A DNA stretch of 64,000 nucleotides. It comes from Acidobacteriota bacterium. Lineage in GTDB: Bacteria > Acidobacteriota > Blastocatellia > Pyrinomonadales > Pyrinomonadaceae. This document shows, piece by piece, positions 54,175 through 62,458 of this stretch; within the stretch, counting starts at the first letter, position 1, and each line of letters starts with the position of its first letter. The position numbers were made by a program, and so were the translations under genes. The DNA lies in the NCBI GenBank assembly GCA_019239425.1, contig JAFAZX010000022.1, forward strand, positions 1 through 64,000, written 5' to 3'. The notes beneath the pieces are model-generated. The model saw only the letters and a list, made by a program, of their open reading frames with translations. It had not been told where the DNA came from and searched no databases.

Positions 54175-56042
54175 TCCTGCTGCCGGCCGTCGTGTGCGTG
54201 CTGGCGTTCGCGCTCTACGCGGCCGACGTGCCCGCCAACCCGCCGGGGTTCTACATCGACGAGTCTTCGATAGCTTACAACGCGCTGAACGTGGCTCGGA
54301 CGGGGAGGGATGAGCACGGCGAGACGTGGCCGCTCTACTTCAGGGCGTTCGGCGATTATAAGAACCCGACGTACGTCTACCTGCTGGCCGCGGTGTTTCG
54401 CGCGACGGGGCCGAGCGTCGCCGCGGCGAGGCTGTTGAGCGCGGCTTTGGGTGCTCTGGCGGCGCTGCTGTTGGGGCTGCTGGCTTGGCGGTTGAGCGGG
54501 CGGGTCGAGGCGGGCACGGTCGTCGCGTGCTCGGCGCTTCTGACGCCGTGGCTGTACGAGTGCAGCCGCTTGGTGTTCGAGGTCGCGGCCTATCCGCTCG
54601 CGTGCGTGCTCTTCCTGCTGGCTCTGCGGCGCGCGTCTGTGAGGGAGAGGTGGCGCGCGTCGGACGTGTTCGCATTGGCTTGTACGCTCTCGTTGCTGAC
54701 CTACACGTATTCGGTCGGGAGGCTGCTGGCGCCGCTGCTCGCCGTTGGACTCGCGTTCTTCGTCACGCGGCGCAACCTCGGGCGCGTCGCGTTGACGTGG
54801 GCGGCGTACGCCGTGACGCTCGTCCCGCTGCTCGTCTATTCGCTGCGGCGGCCGGGCGCGCTCTCGGGGCGGTTCGCGCTCATCACGTACGTCACGCCGG
54901 AGAGCAGTTACGCGGGCGTCGCGCGCGGCTTCGTGCTGCACTACCTCGCGGACGTGAACCCGTGGCGTTGGCTTGTGACGGGCGAGCAGAACATACGCGA
55001 CCACCTGCCCGACTCGCCCGCGCTGCTCGCGGCGACCGCGTTGCTCTCGGCCTTCGGCCTCTACCTCGTGTTGAGGGGGCACAGGCGCGAGGCCTGGTGG
55101 CGCTTTCAGCTCTACGCGCTCGCCGCGTCGGTCGTGCCGGCCGCGCTCACCGTGAACGACTTCCCGCAGTTGAGGCTGATAGCCTTCCCCGTCTTCCTGC
55201 ACGTGCTCTGCGCGCCGGCCGCCGCGCGGATGTTGGACGGGCGGAGGTCGAGGGTCGCTTTGTACCTGGTCGTCCTGCTGCTCGTCGGGCAGGGGGCTCA
55301 CTTCCAGTGGCGCTTCCACGCGCACCCGCCGGAGCGCTGGTACGTCTTCGACGCGCGCTTCCCTTCGAAGATACTCGCGCCCGCGCTCGCAGCGTCGAAG
55401 GGCGAACCCGTCTACCTCTACGACCCGCCGGGCCGCTCCGGCTACATCCAGGCGCTCTGGAACGGCGCGCTGCGCGGGGCCGGTGCCGCGCGCTTCGTCA
55501 GACTGTCGAAGGATGAGAGGGCGCCCGCGGGCGCGGTCGTCGTCAGCACCGAAGAGGACTGTCTTAACTGCCGCCTGCTCGCGCGCTCGACCAACTACAT
55601 TCTCTACTCGGTCGAGCCGACGGCGTTGGGCGCGCACGCGGCGGCGCTTCGAGTCGAAGGCTTGCGCGCGCAGCTCACCTCGCGCGAACTGCCGGGGGCG
55701 TTGAAGGCCGGCGACAGAAGCAGCTTCGAGGTCATCGTCCGCAACGTCGGCGGCGAGACGTGGCCCGCCGTCGCGGACACTTCGGGGCTATACGCCGTCT
55801 CTCTGCGCGCGCGCTGGTCGAGGGCGGACGGCGCGCCGCTCGACCAGGAGGAGTCCGCGGCGCGCATCCCCTTCGACATGGAGCCGGGCGACACGGCCGG
55901 GCTGAAGCTGGAAGTCACGGCACCCGCCGCGCCGGGCGAATACGTTCTCGAACTGTTTGTGGTACAAGAGGGCGTCGCACCGTCGCACGCGCCTGGCGCG
56001 GAGCCTTTGCGGGCGACGGTCAAAGTCTCTCCCATCTCTTAA
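54135..56042 (+). CDS. Membrane glycosyltransferase (PMT/ArnT-like), copy 1
   Basis: 635 residues from ATG 54135. About ten or more membrane helices in the N-terminal two-thirds, with the acidic loop PPGFYIDESSIAYNA, typical of PMT_2/ArnT (GT-C) enzymes that use polyprenyl-phosphate sugars at the periplasmic side. The C-terminal part (about 465-635) is a soluble beta-domain. The first residues (MSSPRTQNPTPSTL) are translated repeat A9; the conserved part begins about VVCVLAFALYAADVP. The paralogue downstream starts normally. Acceptor unknown. Confidence 0.82.
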   Translation: MSSPRTQNPTPSTLLLPAVVCVLAFALYAADVPANPPGFYIDESSIAYNALNVARTGRDEHGETWPLYFRAFGDYKNPTYVYLLAAVFRATGPSVAAARLLSAALGALAALLLGLLAWRLSGRVEAGTVVACSALLTPWLYECSRLVFEVAAYPLACVLFLLALRRASVRERWRASDVFALACTLSLLTYTYSVGRLLAPLLAVGLAFFVTRRNLGRVALTWAAYAVTLVPLLVYSLRRPGALSGRFALITYVTPESSYAGVARGFVLHYLADVNPWRWLVTGEQNIRDHLPDSPALLAATALLSAFGLYLVLRGHRREAWWRFQLYALAASVVPAALTVNDFPQLRLIAFPVFLHVLCAPAAARMLDGRRSRVALYLVVLLLVGQGAHFQWRFHAHPPERWYVFDARFPSKILAPALAASKGEPVYLYDPPGRSGYIQALWNGALRGAGAARFVRLSKDERAPAGAVVVSTEEDCLNCRLLARSTNYILYSVEPTALGAHAAALRVEGLRAQLTSRELPGALKAGDRSSFEVIVRNVGGETWPAVADTSGLYAVSLRARWSRADGAPLDQEESAARIPFDMEPGDTAGLKLEVTAPAAPGEYVLELFVVQEGVAPSHAPGAEPLRATVKVSPIS

Positions 56043-56139
56043 ATCGAACGTGCCGACGGAGGCGCACGGGCTCGCGGCGGTGACGGCGGGCCGCTGCGCT
56101 ACCGTGGGTGGTTCTGACCTCATAGGTTGACCCCACTCG

Positions 56140-58047
56140 ATGACACGCCACGTCGAAAGAGTGCGACGCCTCGCCCCGGCCGCGGGCCTGTGCGTGCTGG
56201 CCTTCGCGCTCTACGCGGCGGGTGTCCCCGACAACCCGCCCGGCTTCCACATCGACGAGTCTTCCATCGCTTACAACGCGCACCTCATCACACAGTCGGG
56301 CCGCGACGAGTACGGCGAGGAGTGGCCGCTCCACTTCCGCTCCCTCGACGATTACAAGAGCCCGGCCTACGTCTACCTGCTCGCCGCCGTCTTCCGCGCG
56401 GCGGGGCCGAGCGTCGCGGCCGCGCGTTACTTGAGCGCGGCGCTCGGCGTGCTGGCGGCGCTCGCGCTGGGACTGCTGGGCGCGCGGCTGACGGGATGTC
56501 GCCGGGCGGGGCTGCTGACTTTTCTGACCGCGCTGCTGACGCCGTGGCTGTTCGGTCTGAGCCGCGTGGCCGTCGAGGTCGCGGCCTACCCGCTCGCGGT
56601 CGCCCTCTTCCTGCTCTCGACGCGGCGCGCGGCGCGTCGAGAGGCGTGGGGCGTCCTGGATTCCGCGTGCGTCGCCGCCGCACTCGCGCTCATCACCTAC
56701 ACCTACTCGACTGGGCGTCTGACGGGGCCGCTGCTCGCGCTCGGGCTCGCGCTGCTCTTGACGAAGAGAGAGCGGCTGCGTCCGTTGTTGACGACGTGGC
56801 TGCTGTACGGACTCGCGCTCGTCCCGCTCTACGTCTACCAACGGCGCCACCCCGGGGCGCTGACCAAGCGCTTCAGCTACATGACCTACGTCACGCCGGA
56901 GAGCGGCTACGCGGAGGTCGCCTGGGAGTTCGTCAAGCACTTTCTAGGGAACCTCAACCCCTGGCGGATGGTCGTCACCGGCGACGTGAACGAGCACCAG
57001 ATCGCGAGCGTGCCCGGCGCGGGGCTGGTACTGTTGGCGACGTTCGCGCTCGCACTGTGCGGCGCGTGGCTCGCTCTCAAAGCGGCGCGGGGCGACGCCT
57101 GGTGGCGCCTCTTCTGCTACGGGCTCGTCGCCTCAGTCGTCCCCGCGTCGCTGACGAACGACTACTTCCACGCGCCGCGGCTGGCGGCGCTGCCGGTCTT
57201 CCTCATCGCGCTCTGCGCGCCGGCCGCCGCGCGGATGATGGACGGGCGGAGGCCGAGGGTCGCTTTGTACCTGGTCGTCCTGCTGCTCGTCGGGCAGGGG
57301 GCTTACTTCCAGTGGCGCTTCCACGCGCACCCGCCGGAGCGCTGGTACGTCTTCGACGCGCGCTTCCCTTCGAAGATACTCGCGCCCGCGCTCGAAGCTT
57401 CCCGCGGCCGTGCCGTCTACCTCTACGACCCGCCGGGCCGCTCCGGCTACATCCAGGCGCTCTGGCACGGCGTGCTGGGTGGCGTTGACCCCTCGCGGTT
57501 CGTCCGCCTCGGGCCGGGCGAACAGCCTCCGCCCGGCGCGATGGTCATCAGCACCGAAGATAAGTGTGACAACTGTAGCCTCCTGGCGCGACACGTCGGC
57601 TACACCCTCTACGCCGTCGAGCCGACGGATTTGAAAGTGGAGGGGGCGCGGCTCCCGCCCGAGGCCCTGCGCGCTAACATCACTTCGCCCGACCTGCCGC
57701 GCACGCTCGGCCCCGGCGAGCAACGCATTCTCAAAGTGATCGTGAGAAACCTCGGCGGCGTGAGCTGGCCCGCCGTCGGCGAAAAGGGCGGGCGGTACGC
57801 CGTGTCGCTGCGTCACCGCTGGCTGACGGCGGACGGCTCGCCCTTCGCCGTCGAAGAGTGGCGGGAGCACGTTTATTACGATGTCGAGCCCGGCGATAGC
57901 ATCGGTCTGACGCCGCACGTCACCGCCCCCGAGACGCCCGGCGACTACGTCCTCGAATTCGACATGACGCAGGAGGGCGTCGCCTGGTTCGGCGCGCACG
58001 GCTCGAAGACGCTGAGGGCGCGGGTGAAGGTCTTGCCCGGCGGGTGA
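56140..58047 (+). CDS. Membrane glycosyltransferase (PMT/ArnT-like), copy 2
   Basis: 635 residues, tandem paralogue of copy 1. Same layout: LCVLAFALYAAGVPDNPPGF, HIDESSIAYNAHLI in the first loop, many helices, FQWRFHAHPPERWYVFDARF near the end of the membrane part, and a C-terminal beta-domain with two cysteines (DKCDNCSLL; copy 1 has EDCLNCRLL). GT-C fold. A ~180-base patch at 57215-57400 is almost identical in DNA to copy 1. They may glycosylate proteins or lipids exported here. Confidence 0.82.
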   Translation: MTRHVERVRRLAPAAGLCVLAFALYAAGVPDNPPGFHIDESSIAYNAHLITQSGRDEYGEEWPLHFRSLDDYKSPAYVYLLAAVFRAAGPSVAAARYLSAALGVLAALALGLLGARLTGCRRAGLLTFLTALLTPWLFGLSRVAVEVAAYPLAVALFLLSTRRAARREAWGVLDSACVAAALALITYTYSTGRLTGPLLALGLALLLTKRERLRPLLTTWLLYGLALVPLYVYQRRHPGALTKRFSYMTYVTPESGYAEVAWEFVKHFLGNLNPWRMVVTGDVNEHQIASVPGAGLVLLATFALALCGAWLALKAARGDAWWRLFCYGLVASVVPASLTNDYFHAPRLAALPVFLIALCAPAAARMMDGRRPRVALYLVVLLLVGQGAYFQWRFHAHPPERWYVFDARFPSKILAPALEASRGRAVYLYDPPGRSGYIQALWHGVLGGVDPSRFVRLGPGEQPPPGAMVISTEDKCDNCSLLARHVGYTLYAVEPTDLKVEGARLPPEALRANITSPDLPRTLGPGEQRILKVIVRNLGGVSWPAVGEKGGRYAVSLRHRWLTADGSPFAVEEWREHVYYDVEPGDSIGLTPHVTAPETPGDYVLEFDMTQEGVAWFGAHGSKTLRARVKVLPGG

Positions 58048-58086
58048 GCCGGTTAAGGAGTTACTTGACTATGATGTGCGGGGAGT

Positions 58087-58161
58087 TTCACCACAGAGAC
58101 ACAGAGGCACAGCTTTGAAGGCATAACTCAACAAGCTGTGTCTCTGTGTCTCTGTGGTGAA
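58087..58161. repeat. Family B inverted repeat (B7)
   Basis: TTCACCACAGAGACACAGAG is mirrored by CTGTGTCTCTGTGGTGAA. It lies directly before the transporter remnant. Confidence 0.92.
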
Positions 58162-58186
58162 CGAATGTCACGCCACCTTCAAAGTG

Positions 58187-58339
58187 ACGTATACGGTCTC
58201 GACTCCCTGCAACGCCATCGTCTACGGCTCCGGCTACGTCCCGCTCGCGCGCATGATCCGCTACGGGATTCTTCTCGACGTGGTCGGCGCCTTCGTCATC
58301 GTCGTCCTCGTCAAGCTGCTCGTGCCTTTTCTGAGATGA
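58187..58339 (+). pseudogene. C-terminal remnant of a SLC13/DASS transporter
   Basis: TVSTPCNAIVYGSGYVPLAR and the next 30 residues match the final conserved part of divalent-anion:sodium symporters (the (M/V)STPCNAIVYGSGYVP signature and last helix LLDVVGAFVIVVLVKLLVPF). About 50 residues remain of some 450, and the preceding frame is repeat B7. The rest was probably lost. The end overlaps the sigma-factor gene by 29 bases. Confidence 0.75.
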
Positions 58340-59027
58340 GTCTCGCGGCCGGGTACGGCCGGGAGCGGCCCGCCACTAGACGGGGCGGCGCCGGCCGCGC
58401 CGCGCCCGGCGGGAGCGAAAAGTAGAAGGACTGAAGTTTCACCTTTATGCGGTGAGCCCTGATCCGCAGCGCGTTGACGGGAATCCCGTAACGCTCCGCC
58501 AACTCCTTCCGGTGGTTGATCCGGCCGCCCCCTTCCCCCTGGTAGTAGGAGAGGATCAGCTCGCGCTCCGCGTCCGTGAGCATCAGCAGGGCGAATTCGA
58601 GATGGCCGAAATGATCCTCGGTCTCTTCGACCTCTTTGGGGTCTTTGAGCAGGGGCAGAGAGTAGCGGAAGTACTCCATCGCCTCGCGCCTCCTCCGCAA
58701 CTCCGCGAGCTGCTCGTACAGCATGACGCGCGCGATGCCGAAGCAGTAGCGCTCGACATCGGGGACGGACGCCCCCGCGTGAATCCTCCGGGCGGCGCGA
58801 TCCATCACCTCGTCCGCGTGCCCGTCCGCGTGTTCGCAGTTTCTGTTTTCGAAGAACGTGACCAGCTTGCGCCGGATGCGTTCGTACCGCTCCCCGGCCC
58901 TCTCGCGGTCTGCGTTGAGGTTCGCCAGTAACGCCTCGAAGGTCGCGGGGGTAAGACGAGAGTATGGTTCGTAGTTGATGTTCCGGAGGGCACGGGCGCC
59001 CGTCCACTCGGCCGTAGGGTTGAACAT
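58311..59027 (-). CDS. ECF-like RNA polymerase sigma factor
   Basis: 238 residues from ATG 59027 (TTG 59057 is an alternative). Region-2-like helices (RRKLVTFFENRNC, DEVMDRAARRI, FGIARVMLYEQLAEL) and region 4 (LTDAERELILSYYQGEG, HRKELAERYGIPVNALRIRAH) with an HTH. Such atypical ECF-like factors occur in Acidobacteriota. No anti-sigma is adjacent. A Pro/Arg-rich tail of some 40 residues follows the HTH and runs over the transporter remnant. It is divergent from the gene at 59415, with the 70-bp palindrome between. Confidence 0.82.
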   Translation of the reverse strand: MFNPTAEWTGARALRNINYEPYSRLTPATFEALLANLNADRERAGERYERIRRKLVTFFENRNCEHADGHADEVMDRAARRIHAGASVPDVERYCFGIARVMLYEQLAELRRRREAMEYFRYSLPLLKDPKEVEETEDHFGHLEFALLMLTDAERELILSYYQGEGGGRINHRKELAERYGIPVNALRIRAHRIKVKLQSFYFSLPPGAARPAPPRLVAGRSRPYPAARLISEKARAA

Positions 59028-59252
59028 GGTCTTGGTTTCCGATGGGGTTTTGGGCAAAGCCGCCTCGCGCCCTTCGCGCGGAGACGTTCCGTCACGAACA
59101 GTGGTCTGCGTGGTGGCGGCGGTCTCTGCTTTTGCTACCGGCGTGCCGGGTTCGCTGGCGGGAGACGGCGCGTGCCGCGGGAAGGTCTAAGTCGAAGCCG
59201 TGTGAGCTTTAGGGCAATCGCGGGGGAAGGGCAGACGGGAACTCCGGCCGGC

Positions 59253-59322
59253 CCCGAGGCGGCGCGGCCTATCAATGTTGATAGTCGCGACTATCAACAT
59301 TGATAGGCCGCGCCGCCTCGGG
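59253..59322. repeat. 70-bp perfect palindrome
   Basis: Every base from 59253 to 59287 pairs with 59322 to 59288, with no spacer. Each half also contains TATCAATGTTGATA, itself a dyad. The outer part is GC-rich (CCGAGGCGGCGCGGCC). It lies 29 bases before a strong promoter and between divergent genes; the 387-base gap 59028-59414 holds no gene. Confidence 0.95.
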
Positions 59323-59350
59323 CGTCCTGTCAGACGACGGTGCGAAAGCG

Positions 59351-59378
59351 TTGACGCGCCCGGGCGCGGGCGTATAAT
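59351..59378 (+). promoter_or_regulatory. Strong sigma-70-type promoter
   Basis: TTGACG at 59351-59356 and TATAAT at 59373-59378, spacer 16. It is the best promoter match I found in the window and lies 37 bases before the ATG at 59415. Confidence 0.8.
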
Positions 59379-59414
59379 CCACCCACACAGACCCCGCGGA
59401 CAGGAGGGAACGAG

Positions 59415-60017
59415 ATGAGGCGTCTGACCTTTTTGCTGGCCTGCACGGCGCTGCTGGCCGCCAACGCCGCGGCGCAGACCGCCCCCGCGAAAGAGGCGGT
59501 GCTGGAGATTCACCGGTTCGGCTGGTTTGAGGCGACGGCGCCCATGGCCGACCGTTCGGATACGGCCTATCAGGTGTTGGCGACTCTGAAGTGGAGGCAG
59601 GAGCACGCCGCGGGGCGCGGCGACTACGGTGTGGCGTTCGTGGTGAAGAACGTGACCCGGAAGCCGATCAAGTCGGTCAGCCTGGGCTTCGTCTTCCGGG
59701 ACGCGGCGACGGGCCGGGTCTTCCTGACTTACAACCGGCGCTTCGACGAGAGGATAGGCCCCGGCGAGAAGAGGGCGCTTAGTCACACCATCAAGAAGGG
59801 GGAGGAGCCGGACAGCTTCAGCCCCGCCGCGCCGAGTGCGGCGCTCCTCGAATACACCAGGAGCTGCGGCGACAGGTCGGTCTACTTCGACCCGAAGAGC
59901 GGCAAACTCGTCGAGAGAAAAGTCCGGGAAGGAGAGAAATCCATCCCCGACTTCTGCTCCATCCAGCCGGCCGTCACGCGCATAGTTTACGAGGACGGCA
60001 CCTTCTGGCAGCCGTAG
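59415..60017 (+). CDS. Secreted hypothetical protein
   Basis: 200 residues. Signal peptide (FLLACTALLAANAAAQ). A domain with VVKNVTRKPIKSVSLGFVF and RDAATGRVFLTYNRRF is like that of the 168-residue protein at 40180. Cysteines are in RSCGDRS and DFCSIQP, possibly a disulphide. AGGAGG lies ten bases before the ATG and the promoter is strong. Function unknown. Confidence 0.72.
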   Translation: MRRLTFLLACTALLAANAAAQTAPAKEAVLEIHRFGWFEATAPMADRSDTAYQVLATLKWRQEHAAGRGDYGVAFVVKNVTRKPIKSVSLGFVFRDAATGRVFLTYNRRFDERIGPGEKRALSHTIKKGEEPDSFSPAAPSAALLEYTRSCGDRSVYFDPKSGKLVERKVREGEKSIPDFCSIQPAVTRIVYEDGTFWQP

Positions 60018-60061
60018 AGAGCGCCTTCATTCTTCCCTCAATCCGCGTCCCGCGCTTCGTC

Positions 60062-60949
60062 TCACCAGCCGGTGGCGAAGAGTCCTTCGGCGGCCCTCAG
60101 CCCGCAGTTCTGATACTTGTCATAGGCCTTCGCCGTGCGTTGCCTGACCTGCTCGCCGTCCTCCCCGGCGAGCCAGCCGTCGAGCGCGGCCTTCAAGACG
60201 TAAGCCTCGGGCGCCATCAGGTTGGTCGTCCAGACCAGGGGGCGCGCGCCCGTCTCCTTCAGCCCCTCGGCGAAGAACCTCTTGCTGGCGCAGGCGAGGA
60301 TGACGGCGTCGCGTCGCGCTTCGTCGCGGCGTTTGGGCAGGCTCGGGAGCCGGAAGTCCATCAGCCCGTCGTGGCCGACGTACGCGACGAGGTGCGCCGC
60401 CGCCCCGCGCCCGAGTCCGTAAGTCTTGCCGTTGTCTTCGAAGGTCGGGTTGAGGTTCCCCGAAGCGACGTTGAAGAAATCGGCGGTGGCCTGCTTGATC
60501 TCGGCCCCGCGGTAAGCGTCGGCGACGAGGTACGCGTCCAGAGTCTTGTGCTTGTAGACGACGCGCGCGAGGATTTTCGGCGAGGGGTTCTCGACGGAGG
60601 AGACCAGTCGCCACTCGCGCGAGGCGTCGAAGTGCGTCTTGACGCCGAAGCGCGCGCCCCAGTAGAGGTTGCGCGCGGGGTCGTCGCCGTTCCCCAGCGC
60701 GGGCGCGACGGGCACGATGCCCTGGTTCACGTTGTCGCACAGAGCGACAATGACGTAGGCCACCTTGCCCGCGTAAGCGTCGGTCTTGACCTCCGCCTGC
60801 GCCGCCGCCGCGCGCGGCTCGGTCGGGACGAGGCGCGTTGTCTCGCCGCCGCGCAGGGCGCCGCCCACGCACGACGCCAGTCCGCAGAGCAGGCCGAAGA
60901 CCGCCAGCGCCGCGTCGAGCCAAAACTTCCGCGGAAACGTGTTGCTCAC
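60062..60949 (-). CDS. Exported conserved protein, unknown function
   Basis: 295 residues from GTG 60949, with GGAGG six bases upstream (the ATG at 61102 has no such site and lies in the divergent gene). The N-terminus is hydrophobic with a possible lipobox (GLLCGLASC). Conserved-looking blocks are YVIVALCDNVNQGIVPVAPA, GNGDDPARNLYWGARFGVKT and AAHLVAYVGHDGLMDF. I recall this pattern in hypothetical proteins of several phyla, with no known function. Confidence 0.68.
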   Translation of the reverse strand: MSNTFPRKFWLDAALAVFGLLCGLASCVGGALRGGETTRLVPTEPRAAAAQAEVKTDAYAGKVAYVIVALCDNVNQGIVPVAPALGNGDDPARNLYWGARFGVKTHFDASREWRLVSSVENPSPKILARVVYKHKTLDAYLVADAYRGAEIKQATADFFNVASGNLNPTFEDNGKTYGLGRGAAAHLVAYVGHDGLMDFRLPSLPKRRDEARRDAVILACASKRFFAEGLKETGARPLVWTTNLMAPEAYVLKAALDGWLAGEDGEQVRQRTAKAYDKYQNCGLRAAEGLFATGW

Positions 60950-61031
60950 GTGTGACCTCCCCGGGGAGGGTGTTAGGATTGACGCCGTAAGCTTTTGACG
61001 CGCAACGCGCCCGAAGGTTCCGAAAGCTTCT

Positions 61032-61967
61032 ATGGAGAGGATCGTCTTTCTCGAACGCGACACGCTGACGTTGGAGCCGCGCCGCCCTTCGTTCGAGCAC
61101 ACCTGGCAGTCTTACGGCGCGACGCGCCCCGAAGAGGTCTACGAGCGTCTGAAGGGCGCGACCGTCGCCGTCGTCAACAAGCTGCCCCTGCGCGCGGAGC
61201 TGCTCGAACGACTGCCCGACCTGCGGCTCATCGCCGTCGCCGCGACGGGGACGGACAACATCGACCTTGAGTTCTGCCGCGCGCGCGGGATAGAGGTCAG
61301 GAACGTCCGCGGCTACGCCCGCGAGACTCTGCCCGAGCACGTCCTCATGCTGGCGCTCGCGCTCAGCCGCAACCTCGTCCGCTTCCGCGAGGACGTGCGC
61401 GCCGGACTCTGGCAACAGTCGAAACAGTTCTGCCTGCACACGCGCGAGATACGCGACCTGCACGGCTCGACGCTGGGGCTGGTCGGCTACGGCACGCTCG
61501 GGCGCGGGGTCGAGCGCTTGGCGCGAGCTTTCGGGATGGAAGTCTTAATCTCAGAGCACAAGGGTGCGAGGGAACTGAGGGAAGGGCGCACGGCGTTCGG
61601 GGAAGTCCTGCGCCGCTCGGACGTGCTGACGCTTCACGTGCCGCTCAACGAAGAGACGCGAAACTTGATCGGGGGTGAAGAGCTGTCGCTGATGAAGAGC
61701 ACGGCGCTCCTCATCAACTGCGCGCGCGGCGGCGTCGTGGACGAAGCGGCGCTGGCCGAAGCCCTGCGCGAAGGCCGCCTCGGCGGCGCGGGCGTGGACG
61801 TGCTCTCGAAGGAGCCGCCGGGCGGAGACAACCCACTCCTCGACCCCGACCTGCCCAACCTCCTCGTCACGCCCCACGTCGCCTGGGCCGGCCGCGAGGC
61901 ACAACAGGCGCTCGCCGACCAGCTCGTGGACAACATCGAGGCTTTCGTCTTACGACGAAAGCAGTGA
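61032..61967 (+). CDS. D-2-hydroxyacid dehydrogenase family protein
   Basis: 311 residues. NAD-dependent; GLVGYGTLGRGVERLARAFG is the Rossmann loop, NCARGGVVDEAALAEAL has the catalytic Arg, and TPHVAWAGREA holds the His (usual TPHxAW). The closest types are glycerate/hydroxypyruvate reductases, but the substrate is not certain. Length is normal (about 310-330). The stop TGA is the first part of repeat D2. It is divergent from the conserved exported gene. Confidence 0.92.
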   Translation: MERIVFLERDTLTLEPRRPSFEHTWQSYGATRPEEVYERLKGATVAVVNKLPLRAELLERLPDLRLIAVAATGTDNIDLEFCRARGIEVRNVRGYARETLPEHVLMLALALSRNLVRFREDVRAGLWQQSKQFCLHTREIRDLHGSTLGLVGYGTLGRGVERLARAFGMEVLISEHKGARELREGRTAFGEVLRRSDVLTLHVPLNEETRNLIGGEELSLMKSTALLINCARGGVVDEAALAEALREGRLGGAGVDVLSKEPPGGDNPLLDPDLPNLLVTPHVAWAGREAQQALADQLVDNIEAFVLRRKQ

Positions 61968-62038
61968 TAAGTGATGAGTGATAAGTGATAAGAAAGACCT
62001 TCTCTTCTCTTATCACTTATCACTCATCACTTATCACT
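61962..62038. repeat. Family D inverted repeat (D2)
   Basis: CAGTGATAAGTGATGAGTGA is mirrored by TTATCACTCATCACTTATCA. The stop of the dehydrogenase is inside the left arm. Confidence 0.9.
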
Positions 62039-62049
62039 GATTAAACCTC

Positions 62050-62292
62050 TCAGTGCTCGGCCGTGTAGAGGCGTAGAATCTCCTGCCCCTGGCGGGAGCG
62101 TGGGTCGATGGTGCGGAGGTGCTTGCGGCCCTGCATCTCCCAGATGGCCGTGACCTGCCCGTCCTTCTCGACGGCGTGGTAGGTGATCTCTTCGGGCGCG
62201 GCCTCGGCCTGCGGCGCCGCCGCGGCGGCCGCCGCCGACTCCTCGCCCACCGGCTCCGCCGCGGGCGCGACCGCGTTCTCGTTCTCTGCCAT
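62050..62292 (-). CDS. Small Ala/Glu-rich protein with a C-terminal conserved segment
   Basis: 80 residues. The first half is Ala/Glu/Pro-rich and probably disordered; the second half is EEITYHAVEKDGQVTAIWEM, QGRKHLRTIDPRSRQGQEIL. GGAGAGGAAAG precedes the ATG at 62292. Unknown function, no signal peptide. Confidence 0.6.
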   Translation of the reverse strand: MAENENAVAPAAEPVGEESAAAAAAAPQAEAAPEEITYHAVEKDGQVTAIWEMQGRKHLRTIDPRSRQGQEILRLYTAEH

Positions 62293-62380
62293 TGCTGCTT
62301 TCCTCTCCGGACTGTCCGCTGGAATTTCTTGCTTCGGTTTGTGCGGAGAATTGTAATAAGGCGGGAGTTAAAAGGCAAAG

Positions 62381-62458
62381 CTGGGTGTTGGGTGTTGGGT
62401 GCTGGGTGCTGGGTAAGAGTTGATGTCTTAACCAGCACCCAACACCCAACACCCAGCT
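62381..62458. repeat. Family A inverted repeat (A10)
   Basis: GCTGGGTGTTGGGTGTTGGG on the left and CCAACACCCAACACCCAGC on the right; it touches the stop codon of the phosphatidyltransferase gene at 62459. Confidence 0.93.
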
